Assembly (NCBI RefSeq): GCF_001487145.1
Contig: NZ_LN913016.1
Location: forward strand, 1,512,354-1,576,353
Direction: 5' to 3'
DNA length: 64,000 bases
Source of the DNA: Anaerococcus rubeinfantis
GTDB taxonomy: Bacteria > Bacillota > Clostridia > Tissierellales > Peptoniphilaceae
How positions within the stretch are numbered: the stretch's first letter is position 1; each line of letters starts with the position of its first letter. Below, one piece after another: positions 8,485 through 17,136 of the stretch. Below the pieces are notes generated by a model, which did not search any database, was not told the origin of the DNA, and saw only the letters and a program-made list of their open reading frames with translations. The position numbers and the translations under genes were made by a program.

Positions 8485-9235
8485 CTCCAGATAAAATCAT
8501 CATTTGAGATTTGACCAATTTTTCATACATTTGATCATTTGTCCTATCTCCCTTATAAAGGTCATAGAAAATTTTCCCATCTTTTATAAATAAAACCCTA
8601 GAAGCTCTTGCAGCAGCCATGGTCGAATGGGTTACCATCAAAATTGTTTGACCACTTTTGTTTATTTTTTCAAAAATATTTAAAAGCTCCATTGAAGAAT
8701 TTGAATCCAAAGCCCCTGTCGGCTCATCTGCCAGTAATATTTTTGGATTTGTAATAAGTGATCTTGCAACGGCAACTCTTTGTTTTTGTCCTCCGGAAAT
8801 TTGATAGGGAAATTTATCCAAAAGATTTTCAATTTTTAAGGCACTTGCAATAGGAGCTAATTTTTCTTCCATAATTTTATATTTTTCATTTGCCAAAACC
8901 AAAGGCAAAAATATATTGTCCCTATTGTTTAAAGATGATAAAAGTGAAAAATCTTGGTAGACAAAGCCCAATTTTTCCCTCCTAAATTTCGCCCTTTCCT
9001 CATCACTTTTATTTTTTGTATTTTCACCAGACAAAATCACATCTCCAGAAGTTTCTTTATCCAAAGTTGCAATTAAATTTAAAAGAGTAGATTTTCCAGA
9101 CCCACTCTCGCCCATTATGGCAACAAATTCGCCCTCTTCAACCTCAAAATTAATATCTTTTAAGGCAACAACCTCTGTATTTTTATCTTCACTATTATAA
9201 ACTTTTCTTAAATTTTTAACTTCTAATATATTCAT
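8462..9235 (-). CDS. BceA-type ABC transporter ATP-binding protein
   Basis: This 257-residue ATPase has Walker A GESGSGKST (residues 42-50), the ABC signature ISGGQKQR, Walker B ILLADEPTGALD and a switch histidine in MVTHS. It belongs to the MacB/LolD/BceA branch that pairs with FtsX-type permeases; the permease gene overlaps its 3' end. The ATG follows AGGAGG with 5-base spacing. Direct and inverted TGTAAG/CTTACA repeats upstream are a likely binding site for the neighbouring response regulator. Confidence 0.92.
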   Translation of the reverse strand: MNILEVKNLRKVYNSEDKNTEVVALKDINFEVEEGEFVAIMGESGSGKSTLLNLIATLDKETSGDVILSGENTKNKSDEERAKFRREKLGFVYQDFSLLSSLNNRDNIFLPLVLANEKYKIMEEKLAPIASALKIENLLDKFPYQISGGQKQRVAVARSLITNPKILLADEPTGALDSNSSMELLNIFEKINKSGQTILMVTHSTMAAARASRVLFIKDGKIFYDLYKGDRTNDQMYEKLVKSQMMILSGGERFEQA

Positions 9236-9285
9236 ATGATCCTCCTAAGTCTATATTACAAAAAATAAAAGAAAAAATCCCTAAT

Positions 9286-9325
9286 CTAAACTTACAATTT
9301 TTCCCCTAAACTTACATTTTGTAAG
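9286..9325 (-). promoter_or_regulatory. Candidate response-regulator binding region upstream of bceA
   Basis: CTAAACTTACA occurs twice, at 9286-9296 and 9306-9316, exactly 20 bp apart. The second copy merges into an inverted repeat CTTACATTTTGTAAG (9311-9325). BceR-like regulators are known to bind TTACA/TGTAA-type inverted repeats, so this resembles such a site with a 3-base rather than 4-base spacer. It lies about 50-90 bases upstream of the bceA start, suitable for activation. Confidence 0.55.
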
Positions 9326-9327
9326 AT

Positions 9328-9352
9328 TAAAAAAATCGGCAAATGCCGATTC
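9328..9352 (-). terminator. Terminator for the sensor kinase operon
   Basis: On the minus strand AATCGGCA and TGCCGATT (9334-9351) form an 8-bp stem with a 2-base loop followed by a T run. It lies about 300 bases past the kinase stop codon, after a copy of the intergenic repeat. The repeat is therefore expected to be inside the operon's 3' untranslated RNA. Confidence 0.7.
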
Positions 9353-9418
9353 ATAGCTTAGACATAGTAAGAATTTATATAAAATTTTATTTTTTTTAAA
9401 AAAATCAAGCTAAGTATC

Positions 9419-9572
9419 ATTTCGACTAGATGATTGTGCCTTGATTTGGCACAATCATCCCTAAAACTAGTGTGATAACACGAAAAAGTTTGTAAAACAA
9501 ACGTGTTTTAGTGTGAGTGAAACGAGCGCATGGAGAAATCTCATGAGATCTCTCGACTGCGCTCGAGATGGG
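9419..9572. repeat. Intergenic repeat family copy with two hairpins
   Basis: The unit opens with ATTTCGACTAGATG and closes with GAGATCTCTCGACTGCGCTCGAGATGGG-type sequence at 9545-9572. Inside is a perfect hairpin TGATTGTGCC/GGCACAATCA around a TTGATTT loop (9430-9456), which recurs near 21880 and 29666. The remainder of the gap 9236-9649 holds the bceA promoter region and the kinase terminator. No coding sequence is seen. Confidence 0.7.
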
Positions 9573-9649
9573 TTTTAGCGTAATTTCATTTTAAAAATAA
9601 TTGTAAATTAAAAACTTGACTTTGCTTATCATAAATAAAGAAATCCCAA

Positions 9650-10594
9650 TTAATTTTCAATAATACCAGATTTTTTAAGATTAAGAGAAAAAACACTTCC
9701 CTCTTTCTCCTTCGAATCAATCTTATATTCATATCCAAGCTTTTTTAAAATATCATTTACCAAAAAAAGTCCTATGCCAGTTGAATTTGCATTTCTTTTA
9801 TCACTATCTCCACTAAAACCAAATTTATTAATATTTTTCAAATCCTCTTTTTTAATGCCAATTCCAGAATCTTCAATTTTTAAAATAAAATCATGGTAGG
9901 AAATTTTTATATATCCCTTGTCTGTATATTTTATAGCATTAAACAAAACCTGCTCAAGGACAAGTCCCAGCCATTTTGGATCTGAAATTATATTTTCATC
10001 TTCTATATCAAGAATTAATTTTAAATTTTTATGGATAAAAAAAATCCTATATCTTTTTACAATATCTTTAATAAGCTTTTCAATAGAAAAAGATTTGAAA
10101 GAATAATCTAGACTGTCCTGACCCAATTTTATAAAAGATAAAATCGATGAAATATAATCATAAATCCTAATTAACTCTCTTTTTATATCATAATTTTCTT
10201 CCCTCTCGCTAATTAGAGAAATACTTGAAAGTGGCGTTTTTATTTGATGGGTCCAAATAGTCAAAAGATTTTCCAAATCATTTTGCCTTAGTTTGCTAGA
10301 AATTCTAAGATTTTCTACCTCTTTTTCCTTTCTTTCAAAAATTTCTTTCAAATGCCATTCATAAAGATTTTTCTCAAAAAAAGAAAAAGAATTTTTTTCC
10401 AAACACTTTTTGGCCTTAAAAAATCTAAAAATTCCTATAAATAAAAATATAAAAAATAAAATTATAAGACAATAGGAAAAAATCCTAAAATCTATCGAAA
10501 AGGCCAATGAAAATATTAAGGATGAGATAAGAAAAATAAAAAATGAAAAAATATAAGGCCTATTAATACTAAAAAACAATTTCAAATTTTTCAT
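9650..10594 (-). CDS. Intramembrane-sensing histidine kinase (BceS-like)
   Basis: The kinase (314 aa) has two membrane helices close together (residues about 12-32 and 38-58) and almost no extracellular loop, the hallmark of BceS-type kinases that sense through their ABC transporter. The phospho-acceptor is H116 in WTHQIKTPLSS. The ATPase region shows the N box (EQVLFNAIKYTDKG), G1 (EDSGIGI) and G2 (STGIGLFLV). It overlaps the response-regulator gene by 4 bases. It probably controls the adjacent bceAB-esterase operon. Confidence 0.9.
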   Translation of the reverse strand: MKNLKLFFSINRPYIFSFFIFLISSLIFSLAFSIDFRIFSYCLIILFFIFLFIGIFRFFKAKKCLEKNSFSFFEKNLYEWHLKEIFERKEKEVENLRISSKLRQNDLENLLTIWTHQIKTPLSSISLISEREENYDIKRELIRIYDYISSILSFIKLGQDSLDYSFKSFSIEKLIKDIVKRYRIFFIHKNLKLILDIEDENIISDPKWLGLVLEQVLFNAIKYTDKGYIKISYHDFILKIEDSGIGIKKEDLKNINKFGFSGDSDKRNANSTGIGLFLVNDILKKLGYEYKIDSKEKEGSVFSLNLKKSGIIEN

Positions 10595-11259
10595 TTTATA
10601 AAATATCCCACTCCCTTTTTTGTTTGAATAAAATCATCTAATCCAAGATTTTTCAATTTTTTCCTAAGTCTATTGATATTTACAGTCAAAGTATTATCAT
10701 CAATAAAAGAATCGGTCGCCCAAAGCTTATCCATAATAAGCTCTCTTGAAACAATTTTTTGTGGATTTTCCATAAGAATTTCCAAAATCAAAAATTCATT
10801 TTTAGAAAGGTTTATTTCTTTGTCATCAACTTTTAAAATCATCTTATCTTTAATCAAAGAAATATTTTTATAAGAAAGATCCAAATTTTTCCCAGAAAAA
10901 TCATAAGACCTTCTAAGAAGAGCCTTGATTTTCATATTTAAAACCTGCATAGAAAAAGGCTTTGAAATAAAATCATCTGCCCCATAATTTATAGCATTAA
11001 TTAAATTTATATCATCAGCCGCACTGGTTAGAAAAATTATAGGAAGATTAGAAATTCCTCTAATTTTCTCACACCAATAAAAACCATTTTCAAAAGGAAG
11101 TTTCAAATCCATCAAAACAAGCTTATAATCTCTTTTTTGAAATTCATCCAAAATATTAGAAAAATCATCCGGCACAAAACAAGAATAACCCAAAAGCCCA
11201 AGCTGAAAAGAAAGCTCCTCACAAATTTTTTTATCATCCTCAACAATAAATATATCCAT
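10591..11259 (-). CDS. OmpR/PhoB-family response regulator (BceR-like)
   Basis: The receiver domain occupies residues 1-115 with the acidic pocket EDD (7-9), phospho-acceptor D51 in LVLMDLKLP and the conserved lysine in ISKPF. The winged-helix effector spans about 125-222 and ends with the usual TKKGVGYFI. It is the first gene of a two-gene operon with the kinase. A TATAAT lies just upstream on the minus strand near 11281, and AAGGAG precedes the ATG. Confidence 0.92.
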   Translation of the reverse strand: MDIFIVEDDKKICEELSFQLGLLGYSCFVPDDFSNILDEFQKRDYKLVLMDLKLPFENGFYWCEKIRGISNLPIIFLTSAADDINLINAINYGADDFISKPFSMQVLNMKIKALLRRSYDFSGKNLDLSYKNISLIKDKMILKVDDKEINLSKNEFLILEILMENPQKIVSRELIMDKLWATDSFIDDNTLTVNINRLRKKLKNLGLDDFIQTKKGVGYFIK

Positions 11260-11621
11260 AATAACTCCTTAAAATTATTATAATAGATTTTTATATTTTT
11301 TAAAAATTCTCAAAAAAAAGAAACCTCCAATAGCTCTTAATCAGAAATTTATTTACCTAATATCTATTTGGAATAAAGTTTTTTACCCTATCTTTTGCAT
11401 CTCTCTATTCATTTTTCTGACTTCTTAATACTTGTTTACTAATCCTAAAGTAAAAACAGTAATTTTGATAGAAAAAAACGAGAATCAATTCATTTTAAAA
11501 ATTTATAAAGATTAAGTTATGAAATACGGTATAATATTATATAAAAACTGCATAAAATATCAGAATTGCTTGATGAAGTCTTGGGATGATACTCACACTA
11601 ATTAAGGAGGATGAGAAAGTA
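11260..11621 (+). promoter_or_regulatory. 362-bp intergenic region with GNAT promoter
   Basis: No gene is evident. The left end contains the minus-strand promoter of the response-regulator gene. On the plus strand TATAAT at 11530-11535 is the best -10 for the acetyltransferase, and AAGGAGG at 11604-11610 is its ribosome site. Short minus-strand stretches around 11330-11420 could be remnants of a gene, but they contain stops in every frame and I do not recognise them. Confidence 0.45.
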
Positions 11622-12062
11622 ATGAATATTAGAGACATGAATATTGATGATATTAAAAGAGTAATAGATTTATATATTAATTATTATAATGAAATTGAAA
11701 AGTCTTGTTGGACAGAAAAAACAGCATATAAAAGAATACACCAAGTATTAACAATTGAGGATTCATATTCATTAATAATGGAAGATGATGAAAATAAAGT
11801 TGTTGGTTTTGTTATGGGATATTTTAAACAATATGATGATATTTTAGGATATTGTTTAGAAGAAATTATTATTAAATATAATGAACAAAATAAGGGTTTT
11901 GGAAGAGAGTTACTAAATGAAATCGAGAAAAGAGTAGTTGAAAAGGGAGCTTCCTGTATTGAATTACAAGCAGTTAATGACAAAATGCATTCATATTTTT
12001 ATTGTAAAGCTGGTTATCTGAATTCTGATAGCTTTGTAAATAAAGTAAAATGGTTTGCTTAG
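11622..12062 (+). CDS. GNAT-family N-acetyltransferase
   Basis: This 146-residue single-domain acetyltransferase has the acetyl-CoA pyrophosphate loop in NEQNKGFGRELLNEIE and a following ELQAVNDKMHSYFYCKAGY segment typical of GNAT motif B. The ATG at 11622 is chosen over the upstream in-frame ATG at 11586 because AAGGAGG at 11604-11610 lies between them; the 11-base spacing is slightly long. It stands alone, with its own promoter and terminator. The acceptor substrate cannot be inferred. Confidence 0.82.
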   Translation: MNIRDMNIDDIKRVIDLYINYYNEIEKSCWTEKTAYKRIHQVLTIEDSYSLIMEDDENKVVGFVMGYFKQYDDILGYCLEEIIIKYNEQNKGFGRELLNEIEKRVVEKGASCIELQAVNDKMHSYFYCKAGYLNSDSFVNKVKWFA

Positions 12063-12118
12063 CCATTTCTATGAAATCTATACTTACTTCTCTTAATAAA
12101 AAAATGTATTGTATAAAA

Positions 12119-12150
12119 AAGGCTATGAGCATTTAAACTCATAGCCTTTT
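12119..12150 (+). terminator. Rho-independent terminator after the GNAT gene
   Basis: GGCTATGAG (12121-12129) pairs with CTCATAGCC (12138-12146) around an 8-base loop, flanked by A-rich sequence on the left and a T run on the right. It may also serve the convergent COG0523 gene. Confidence 0.85.
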
Positions 12151-12224
12151 TACTTATCACCCAAAGATCTTTGAACTTACTTTTATAAAATCCTTAATTC
12201 AATGAGTTTTTTGGATTCTTTTAA

Positions 12225-13106
12225 TTATTTTTTAAAAAGTATATCAAAGGAATTTTCTTCTAGATTTTCTCCAATAAATATCAAAGAATTTGTAAAAGAT
12301 TCTCCTTCGTATTTTTCTACTGAAAATTTATTATCGACAACATCTACCTTGACTTTTTTATCTTCTACATTTACAAGGCCCTTAGCTCTTATTAATTTTC
12401 CAAACCTATTTTGGCAAACTGCATTGAAATTTGTTCCAAGTTCATTAAAGTCTTTGAAAACTACATTTTCATATGCCAAATTGTCAAGGTGCAAATGTTT
12501 ATAGTCCCCTCTTATTAGAGATTCTTTGTCATATTCCCCAATAAGAGAGTCCCATTCTTTTTTATCAAAATCATTGTAGTGAGTGGTAAAAACTTTTGCT
12601 TTTGTTAAGTTTTCAAGTTTTTTTACTTCTTTTTCGATTTTTTCTGTGCTTATATTTTCAGTTTTTGATAATAGTATATAGGATGAATTTTGGATTTGAT
12701 CAAGGAAAAGTTCTTTATATTCTCCCATAATCTTATCGATACTGTAATAGTCAACTATGGCTATTGGTTTTAAAATTTTAATTTTTTCATATTCAATTGG
12801 ACTTATATTGTCAATTATTTTAGAAAGATAGCCCAAACCTGTTGGCTCTATTATCAAATATTCTGGATTTATTGTATTTTCTATGCTCATAACTGTTGTT
12901 GCAAAATCTTTTTGTTTTGAACAACAAATGCAGCCTTCTTCCAAGGATAAAATTTCTTTTCCTGTATTTTTTAATAAATCTTTGTCTACATTTGCCTTGG
13001 CATAATCATTTTCTAAAATTACTGCATCATCCAATTTTTTTGATAATTTTTCTATAAAGGTTGTTTTTCCACTTCCCAAAAATCCTGATACTATTATTAT
13101 TTTCAT
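12225..13106 (-). CDS. COG0523/CobW-family G3E GTPase (metallochaperone)
   Basis: A 293-residue GTPase with Walker A GFLGSGKTT (residues 8-16), the metal-binding CxCC motif in GCICC (58-62), a switch region with IIEPTG and a degenerate base-recognition motif SKTE. The C-terminal half matches the CobW_C-type domain. Family members insert or deliver zinc, cobalt or nickel to client proteins. The gene begins at the base next to the stop codon of a zinc-type alcohol dehydrogenase gene, so translation is probably coupled and the dehydrogenase is a plausible client. No histidine-rich tail is present. Confidence 0.87.
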   Translation of the reverse strand: MKIIIVSGFLGSGKTTFIEKLSKKLDDAVILENDYAKANVDKDLLKNTGKEILSLEEGCICCSKQKDFATTVMSIENTINPEYLIIEPTGLGYLSKIIDNISPIEYEKIKILKPIAIVDYYSIDKIMGEYKELFLDQIQNSSYILLSKTENISTEKIEKEVKKLENLTKAKVFTTHYNDFDKKEWDSLIGEYDKESLIRGDYKHLHLDNLAYENVVFKDFNELGTNFNAVCQNRFGKLIRAKGLVNVEDKKVKVDVVDNKFSVEKYEGESFTNSLIFIGENLEENSFDILFKK

Positions 13107-14183
13107 CTAATCTTCCATTAAATCTTCTGCTACTATTACTACTGGTTTAATTAAATCTTTTGGTTTATCTTTCATCAAGTATAAAGCTTCTTCAACTTTT
13201 TCAAATCCGTTGAATTTATGGGTAACAAGTTTTGAAAGATCTAATTTCCCACAAGAAACAAGTTTAGCAAGTTTTTCCATTCTGAGTCTTCCACCTGGTG
13301 TTAGACCTCCGTTAATTGCCTTGTGGCCCATTCCAACTCCCCATTCAACTCTAGGAATTTTAATATAATCTCCACCATCAAGATAGTTTACATTACCAAT
13401 TTTTGCACCTGGTTTCATAGCCTTGATTGCTTCTTCAAAAGTATCAACTGTTCCACCAGCAATTATAACTCTATCAACTCCCTTACCATTTGTAAGTTCT
13501 AGAACTTGCTCTGATATTGATCCGTCTTTGTAAGAAATTATATCTGTTGCTCCATAAAATTTAGCAGCTTCTACACAATTTGGACGAGTTCCTACTGCAT
13601 AAATTCTACTTGCTCCTCTTAGGTTAGCACCTGCAACTGACATCAAACCAACTGGTCCAATTCCAATTACCAAAACTTCATCACCAAATTGAACGTCTGC
13701 TTGTTCAACTCCGTGGAATCCTGTTGTAACCATGTCTGATAACATTGGAGCTAAAACTGGATCTACTCCCTCAGGAATTAAAGCAAGGTTAGCATCAGCA
13801 TCATTTACATGGAAAACTTCACCAAAAACACCGTCTTTAAAGTTTGAAAATTTCCATCCAGCAAGCATTCCGCCTGAGTGCATAGGAAATCCTGCTTGAC
13901 TTTCAAGAGATGACCAATCTGGAGTAATAGCTGGAACCAAAACCCTATCACCAGGTTTAAAATCCTTAACCAATTCACCAACTTTAACAATTTCTCCTGC
14001 AGCTTCGTGACCCAAAATCATATTGTGTCTATCTCCGATAGCTCCTTCCCAAACTGTGTGAATATCTGAGCTACATGGAGCCAAAGCTATTGGTTTAACA
14101 AGAGCATCTAATGGTCCCATTTCTGGTTCCGGTTTTTCAATCCAACCTGTCTCACCAATTCCCAACATTGCAAACCCTTTCAT
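13107..14183 (-). CDS. Zinc-dependent secondary alcohol dehydrogenase (NADP-type)
   Basis: This 358-residue medium-chain dehydrogenase closely resembles the Thermoanaerobacter brockii / Clostridium beijerinckii secondary alcohol dehydrogenases. Shared stretches include GFAM at the start, ILGHEAAGE, GGMLAGWKFSN, FHVNDADAN and PKDLIKPVVI at the end. Catalytic zinc ligands are in place: C37, H59, E60 and the aspartate in LSDMVTTGFHG. The VGTRPNC segment has the basic residue used for NADPH. It should interconvert ketones and secondary alcohols such as acetone and isopropanol. The structural-zinc cysteines are absent, as in that subfamily. AAGGAGG is seen upstream. Confidence 0.92.
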   Translation of the reverse strand: MKGFAMLGIGETGWIEKPEPEMGPLDALVKPIALAPCSSDIHTVWEGAIGDRHNMILGHEAAGEIVKVGELVKDFKPGDRVLVPAITPDWSSLESQAGFPMHSGGMLAGWKFSNFKDGVFGEVFHVNDADANLALIPEGVDPVLAPMLSDMVTTGFHGVEQADVQFGDEVLVIGIGPVGLMSVAGANLRGASRIYAVGTRPNCVEAAKFYGATDIISYKDGSISEQVLELTNGKGVDRVIIAGGTVDTFEEAIKAMKPGAKIGNVNYLDGGDYIKIPRVEWGVGMGHKAINGGLTPGGRLRMEKLAKLVSCGKLDLSKLVTHKFNGFEKVEEALYLMKDKPKDLIKPVVIVAEDLMED

Positions 14184-14431
14184 AGAGTCCTCCTTATTTT
14201 TTGATTTTTTTTATTTTGTATGTCATTACATATTAATTTTAATTTATATCCCAATACTTGTCAATCATTTATCATTTTATTTTCCTATTTTAAAATTTGA
14301 TGAAAACCATAATTTAAAACTAATGTAGATTGGTAAAATAAAATAATTTTAAGTTCACAAAATAAACTTTAATTTGAAAATTTTTAATTATTTTTGAAAT
14401 TTTAAAAAATTTACAAATAAAAAAAGGCAAA

Positions 14432-14645
14432 AAAATAAGACTGCATTTGCAGTCCAGTCTGTTGACAAACTAAAAAAAATAACCATTTCGACCGAACGTA
14501 GTGAGTGGAGAAATCTCTTGAGATCTCTCCATGCGTTCGTTTCACTCACTTAGTCGAGATGGACAGTGGCGTAATTTAATTTTTAAATTAATAATAAATT
14601 ACTAAACTGACTTTATCTACGCTCTAAAGGCTGCATTTGCAGCCT
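14432..14645. repeat. Intergenic repeat copy flanked by two matching hairpins
   Basis: The core repeat is at 14483-14562: outer arms CCATTTCGAC and GTCGAGATGG enclose an inner hairpin GGAGAAATCTC / GAGATCTCTCC. On either side are near-identical hairpins: GACTGCATTTGCAGTC (14440-14455, with a T run on the minus strand at 14432-14440) and GGCTGCATTTGCAGCC (14628-14643). Minus-strand transcripts from the SAF-domain gene would meet all three structures, and the T-run hairpin is the likely terminator. The rest of the 14184-14648 gap is AT-rich with no gene. Confidence 0.65.
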
Positions 14646-14648
14646 TAT

Positions 14649-15941
14649 TTACAATTTCATTGAATTTTGTCTTCTTCTTAATTTTGTTATTGTTGCTTCT
14701 TCGTCAAGTTCAATCATTGATAAATCTATTACGGTATCTTTTGGAATATCTACTATCGCCTTTGTTTTTTCTGTGATTAGGGCTATTGGAAGTAGGTCTT
14801 CTATTATTGATCTTGTGTGGTCAGTTAATTTTCCAAATACCTTATCTGAACCTATTCCCTCTAAATATTCTCCCTTTTTAATATCTCTTTTTGCTATTGT
14901 TACTGTATCTGCAACTTGACCGTGAAGTGGAGCTATGGTTGGTTCGTTTTCTAAAACTGCATTGTAGATTGTAATTGGTGTTTCAAGACTTGTTAGGTGG
15001 TATGGTCTATTTAATAAATAATTTGGTCCATCTCCAAATCCTAAAAATTTCATCAAATCTCTTACTTCTTTTTTATCACTTGTTACTATTAAAAATACTC
15101 CTGGTGCCATGCCTGGTGAAAATTCTACTGTTTTATATGATGATAAAACTCCACCGTCTTCTTTTAATTTAAAATCTTCTACGGCTGTTTCTGGGCTTGT
15201 AGGAATTCCGTGACAACCAAAAATATCTGGCAAAAATCCAAGACAGTTACAAACTGAATTTAATTCTATCATGGTGTTTGTTCCATCAACAAAACTTGTA
15301 AGCATTCTTGGTGATAGTTTTTTTTCTTTTGCTTGATCTTTTAAAATTTCTGGAGTCGCATAATTATCTAGTGGATTATTTTTTCCTTTTGCTGCAACCA
15401 AAATATCAAGACCAATGCCGTAAGCAAAATCGCAAAGTTCAATTATTGAACCTGGCTCATCTCCTGCAATTCCTGTATAAACTACTCCAGCTTTTTTTGC
15501 CATATCGTAAAGAATTGGTCCAACTGCTGCGTCACATTCTACATTTAAGGTAATAAAATGTTTATGATATTGAATTGATTTTGATGCAATTTCCGCTCCA
15601 AATGGTGGATTTCCTGTTGCATCAACTACAGCTGTGATTTGTAAAAGTTTATATGCAAGTCTATAATTTGAGCTTATTACAACAAATCCCTTGTTCAAAG
15701 CTTCATAGGCCTCGTCATAGGAATCTGTATTAATAATTTTATCTTCGGAAATTCCTGATTCTATTAGAGCTGTTTTTGCTTTACTCATTGTATGCTCAAC
15801 TACTAATCCAACTTCGATTGCATCTATATCTCCCAATTGGTTAATTAAGCTTGCTCCCATTTTTCCACAACCAATTATTGCCAAAGAAATTCTTTCTCCA
15901 TTGTGTTTTAATTCTTTTAGCTTTCTATTTATCTTAAACAT
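14649..15941 (-). CDS. NAD(P)-binding homoserine dehydrogenase-like oxidoreductase with SAF domain
   Basis: The product (430 aa) has an N-terminal Rossmann fold (IGCGKMGASLI near residue 25), a central homoserine-dehydrogenase-like catalytic region containing NPPFGAE and AGDEPGS, and a C-terminal SAF-type beta-clip (about 340-415; TIAKRDIKKGEYLEGIG). This matches the COG4091 group, whose members act in branched or modified sugar-acid pathways but mostly lack a proven reaction. It overlaps the upstream flavoprotein gene by 8 bases and is last in the ilvA-murE operon. I do not assign a substrate. Confidence 0.75.
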   Translation of the reverse strand: MFKINRKLKELKHNGERISLAIIGCGKMGASLINQLGDIDAIEVGLVVEHTMSKAKTALIESGISEDKIINTDSYDEAYEALNKGFVVISSNYRLAYKLLQITAVVDATGNPPFGAEIASKSIQYHKHFITLNVECDAAVGPILYDMAKKAGVVYTGIAGDEPGSIIELCDFAYGIGLDILVAAKGKNNPLDNYATPEILKDQAKEKKLSPRMLTSFVDGTNTMIELNSVCNCLGFLPDIFGCHGIPTSPETAVEDFKLKEDGGVLSSYKTVEFSPGMAPGVFLIVTSDKKEVRDLMKFLGFGDGPNYLLNRPYHLTSLETPITIYNAVLENEPTIAPLHGQVADTVTIAKRDIKKGEYLEGIGSDKVFGKLTDHTRSIIEDLLPIALITEKTKAIVDIPKDTVIDLSMIELDEEATITKLRRRQNSMKL

Positions 15942-17136
15942 TTAATCTCCTTATATCCTCTGAGGCGGTTTTTGCTGATGAGAAAGCCCATTGGATATTA
16001 TATCCTCCACAATCTCCAGCTACATCCATGACCTCACCTATAAAATAACAATCTTTAATTTTTAAAGATTTCATGGTTTTTTTATCAATTTCCTCGCAAG
16101 ATACTCCTCCCAAAGTCACTTGGGCATTGTTCTTGTCGTTTATGTCTATAATATCAAAAGAAAGATTTTTTAAAATATTTGCAAGTTTTTCCAAATCCTT
16201 TCTCTTTATATTTTTTTGACCTGGATTTATTTTAACCCTTTTAAGTATATCAATTATGAGTTTTTTATCTAAATTTCCAATCAATAATTCTTCAATACTT
16301 CTTTGAGGAAATCTTTTTGATTTTTCTTCTAATTTCATTAAAAGTCCATCTTTTTTATACTCTGGATAAAAGTCAATGTCAAGACTAACTTTTCTTTCAT
16401 TTTTTAGGGCAAGAGAAATTAAATTTGAAAGATCCAAAATCGCAGTTCCTGTAAGGCCATAAGTTTGAAAAATCACATCATCACTTGATGATTTTATAAA
16501 TTTTCCATCTACTTTTAAACTTGCTTTTGCATTAACCTTAACACCCTTGGCTTTTTTTGATAGGGGATTTTTTGCCTTAAAATTTGTAATCCCAAAAGTC
16601 ATATCTTCAATTTTTGTATATTTTTCTAAAATTTTAAAAATTGACCCATCTGAACCAGAATTTTTTAAAGTCATCCCACCTGATGCAATAACTAGGATGT
16701 CGTACTTGTATTTATTTTTTTCTGTTATGATTAATTTTTTATTAAAATCAATGTCCAAAACTTTTTGGTCAAAAATAAATTTTGCATTTTCTTCGGCTTT
16801 CATCATGAGAGAGTCTTTTACACTTTGTGAGCTCATTGTTTTTGGATAGCATCTTCCTGATGGCAAATTTGTCCATTCTATTCCCAAATATTCAAAATAT
16901 TCTAATAAGTCCTTGTTGGAAAAATTATCCAAGGAATAATTTACAAAATCTTTTTTATTTGAATAAAAATTTTCATAGGAAAGCTTTAAGTTTGTAAAAT
17001 TACACCTGCCATTTCCTGTTGCAAGGAGTTTTCTTCCGCTATCCTTGTTTGAATCTAAGACTGTTATATTTTTCTTATCTAAAAAAGAGCAGAAGGCAAG
17101 CGAACTTACCCCTGCTCCTATTACAAAAATTTTCAT
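15934..17136 (-). CDS. HI0933/BaiN-family FAD-dependent oxidoreductase
   Basis: This 400-residue flavoprotein has the dinucleotide-binding start (VIGAGVSSLAFC), the family stretch LLATGNGRCNFTNL and C-terminal DVAGDCGGYNIQWAFSSA, in which the FAD-contacting GGYN-Q segment is diagnostic for the YhiN/HI0933/BaiN group. Known members reduce unsaturated bonds of diverse compounds; the physiological role is usually unknown. It overlaps murE by 4 bases and the SAF-domain gene by 8, so it belongs to the same operon. Confidence 0.85.
   Translation of the reverse strand: MKIFVIGAGVSSLAFCSFLDKKNITVLDSNKDSGRKLLATGNGRCNFTNLKLSYENFYSNKKDFVNYSLDNFSNKDLLEYFEYLGIEWTNLPSGRCYPKTMSSQSVKDSLMMKAEENAKFIFDQKVLDIDFNKKLIITEKNKYKYDILVIASGGMTLKNSGSDGSIFKILEKYTKIEDMTFGITNFKAKNPLSKKAKGVKVNAKASLKVDGKFIKSSSDDVIFQTYGLTGTAILDLSNLISLALKNERKVSLDIDFYPEYKKDGLLMKLEEKSKRFPQRSIEELLIGNLDKKLIIDILKRVKINPGQKNIKRKDLEKLANILKNLSFDIIDINDKNNAQVTLGGVSCEEIDKKTMKSLKIKDCYFIGEVMDVAGDCGGYNIQWAFSSAKTASEDIRRLNV

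Noticed and set aside
11330-11420. Degraded coding remnant on the minus strand
   Set aside because: Short fragments are readable, but stops occur in every frame and no family could be recognised.
11586-11621. Upstream ATG as start of the GNAT gene
   Set aside because: The AAGGAGG lies downstream of this ATG and upstream of the ATG at 11622, which also begins the normal GNAT fold.
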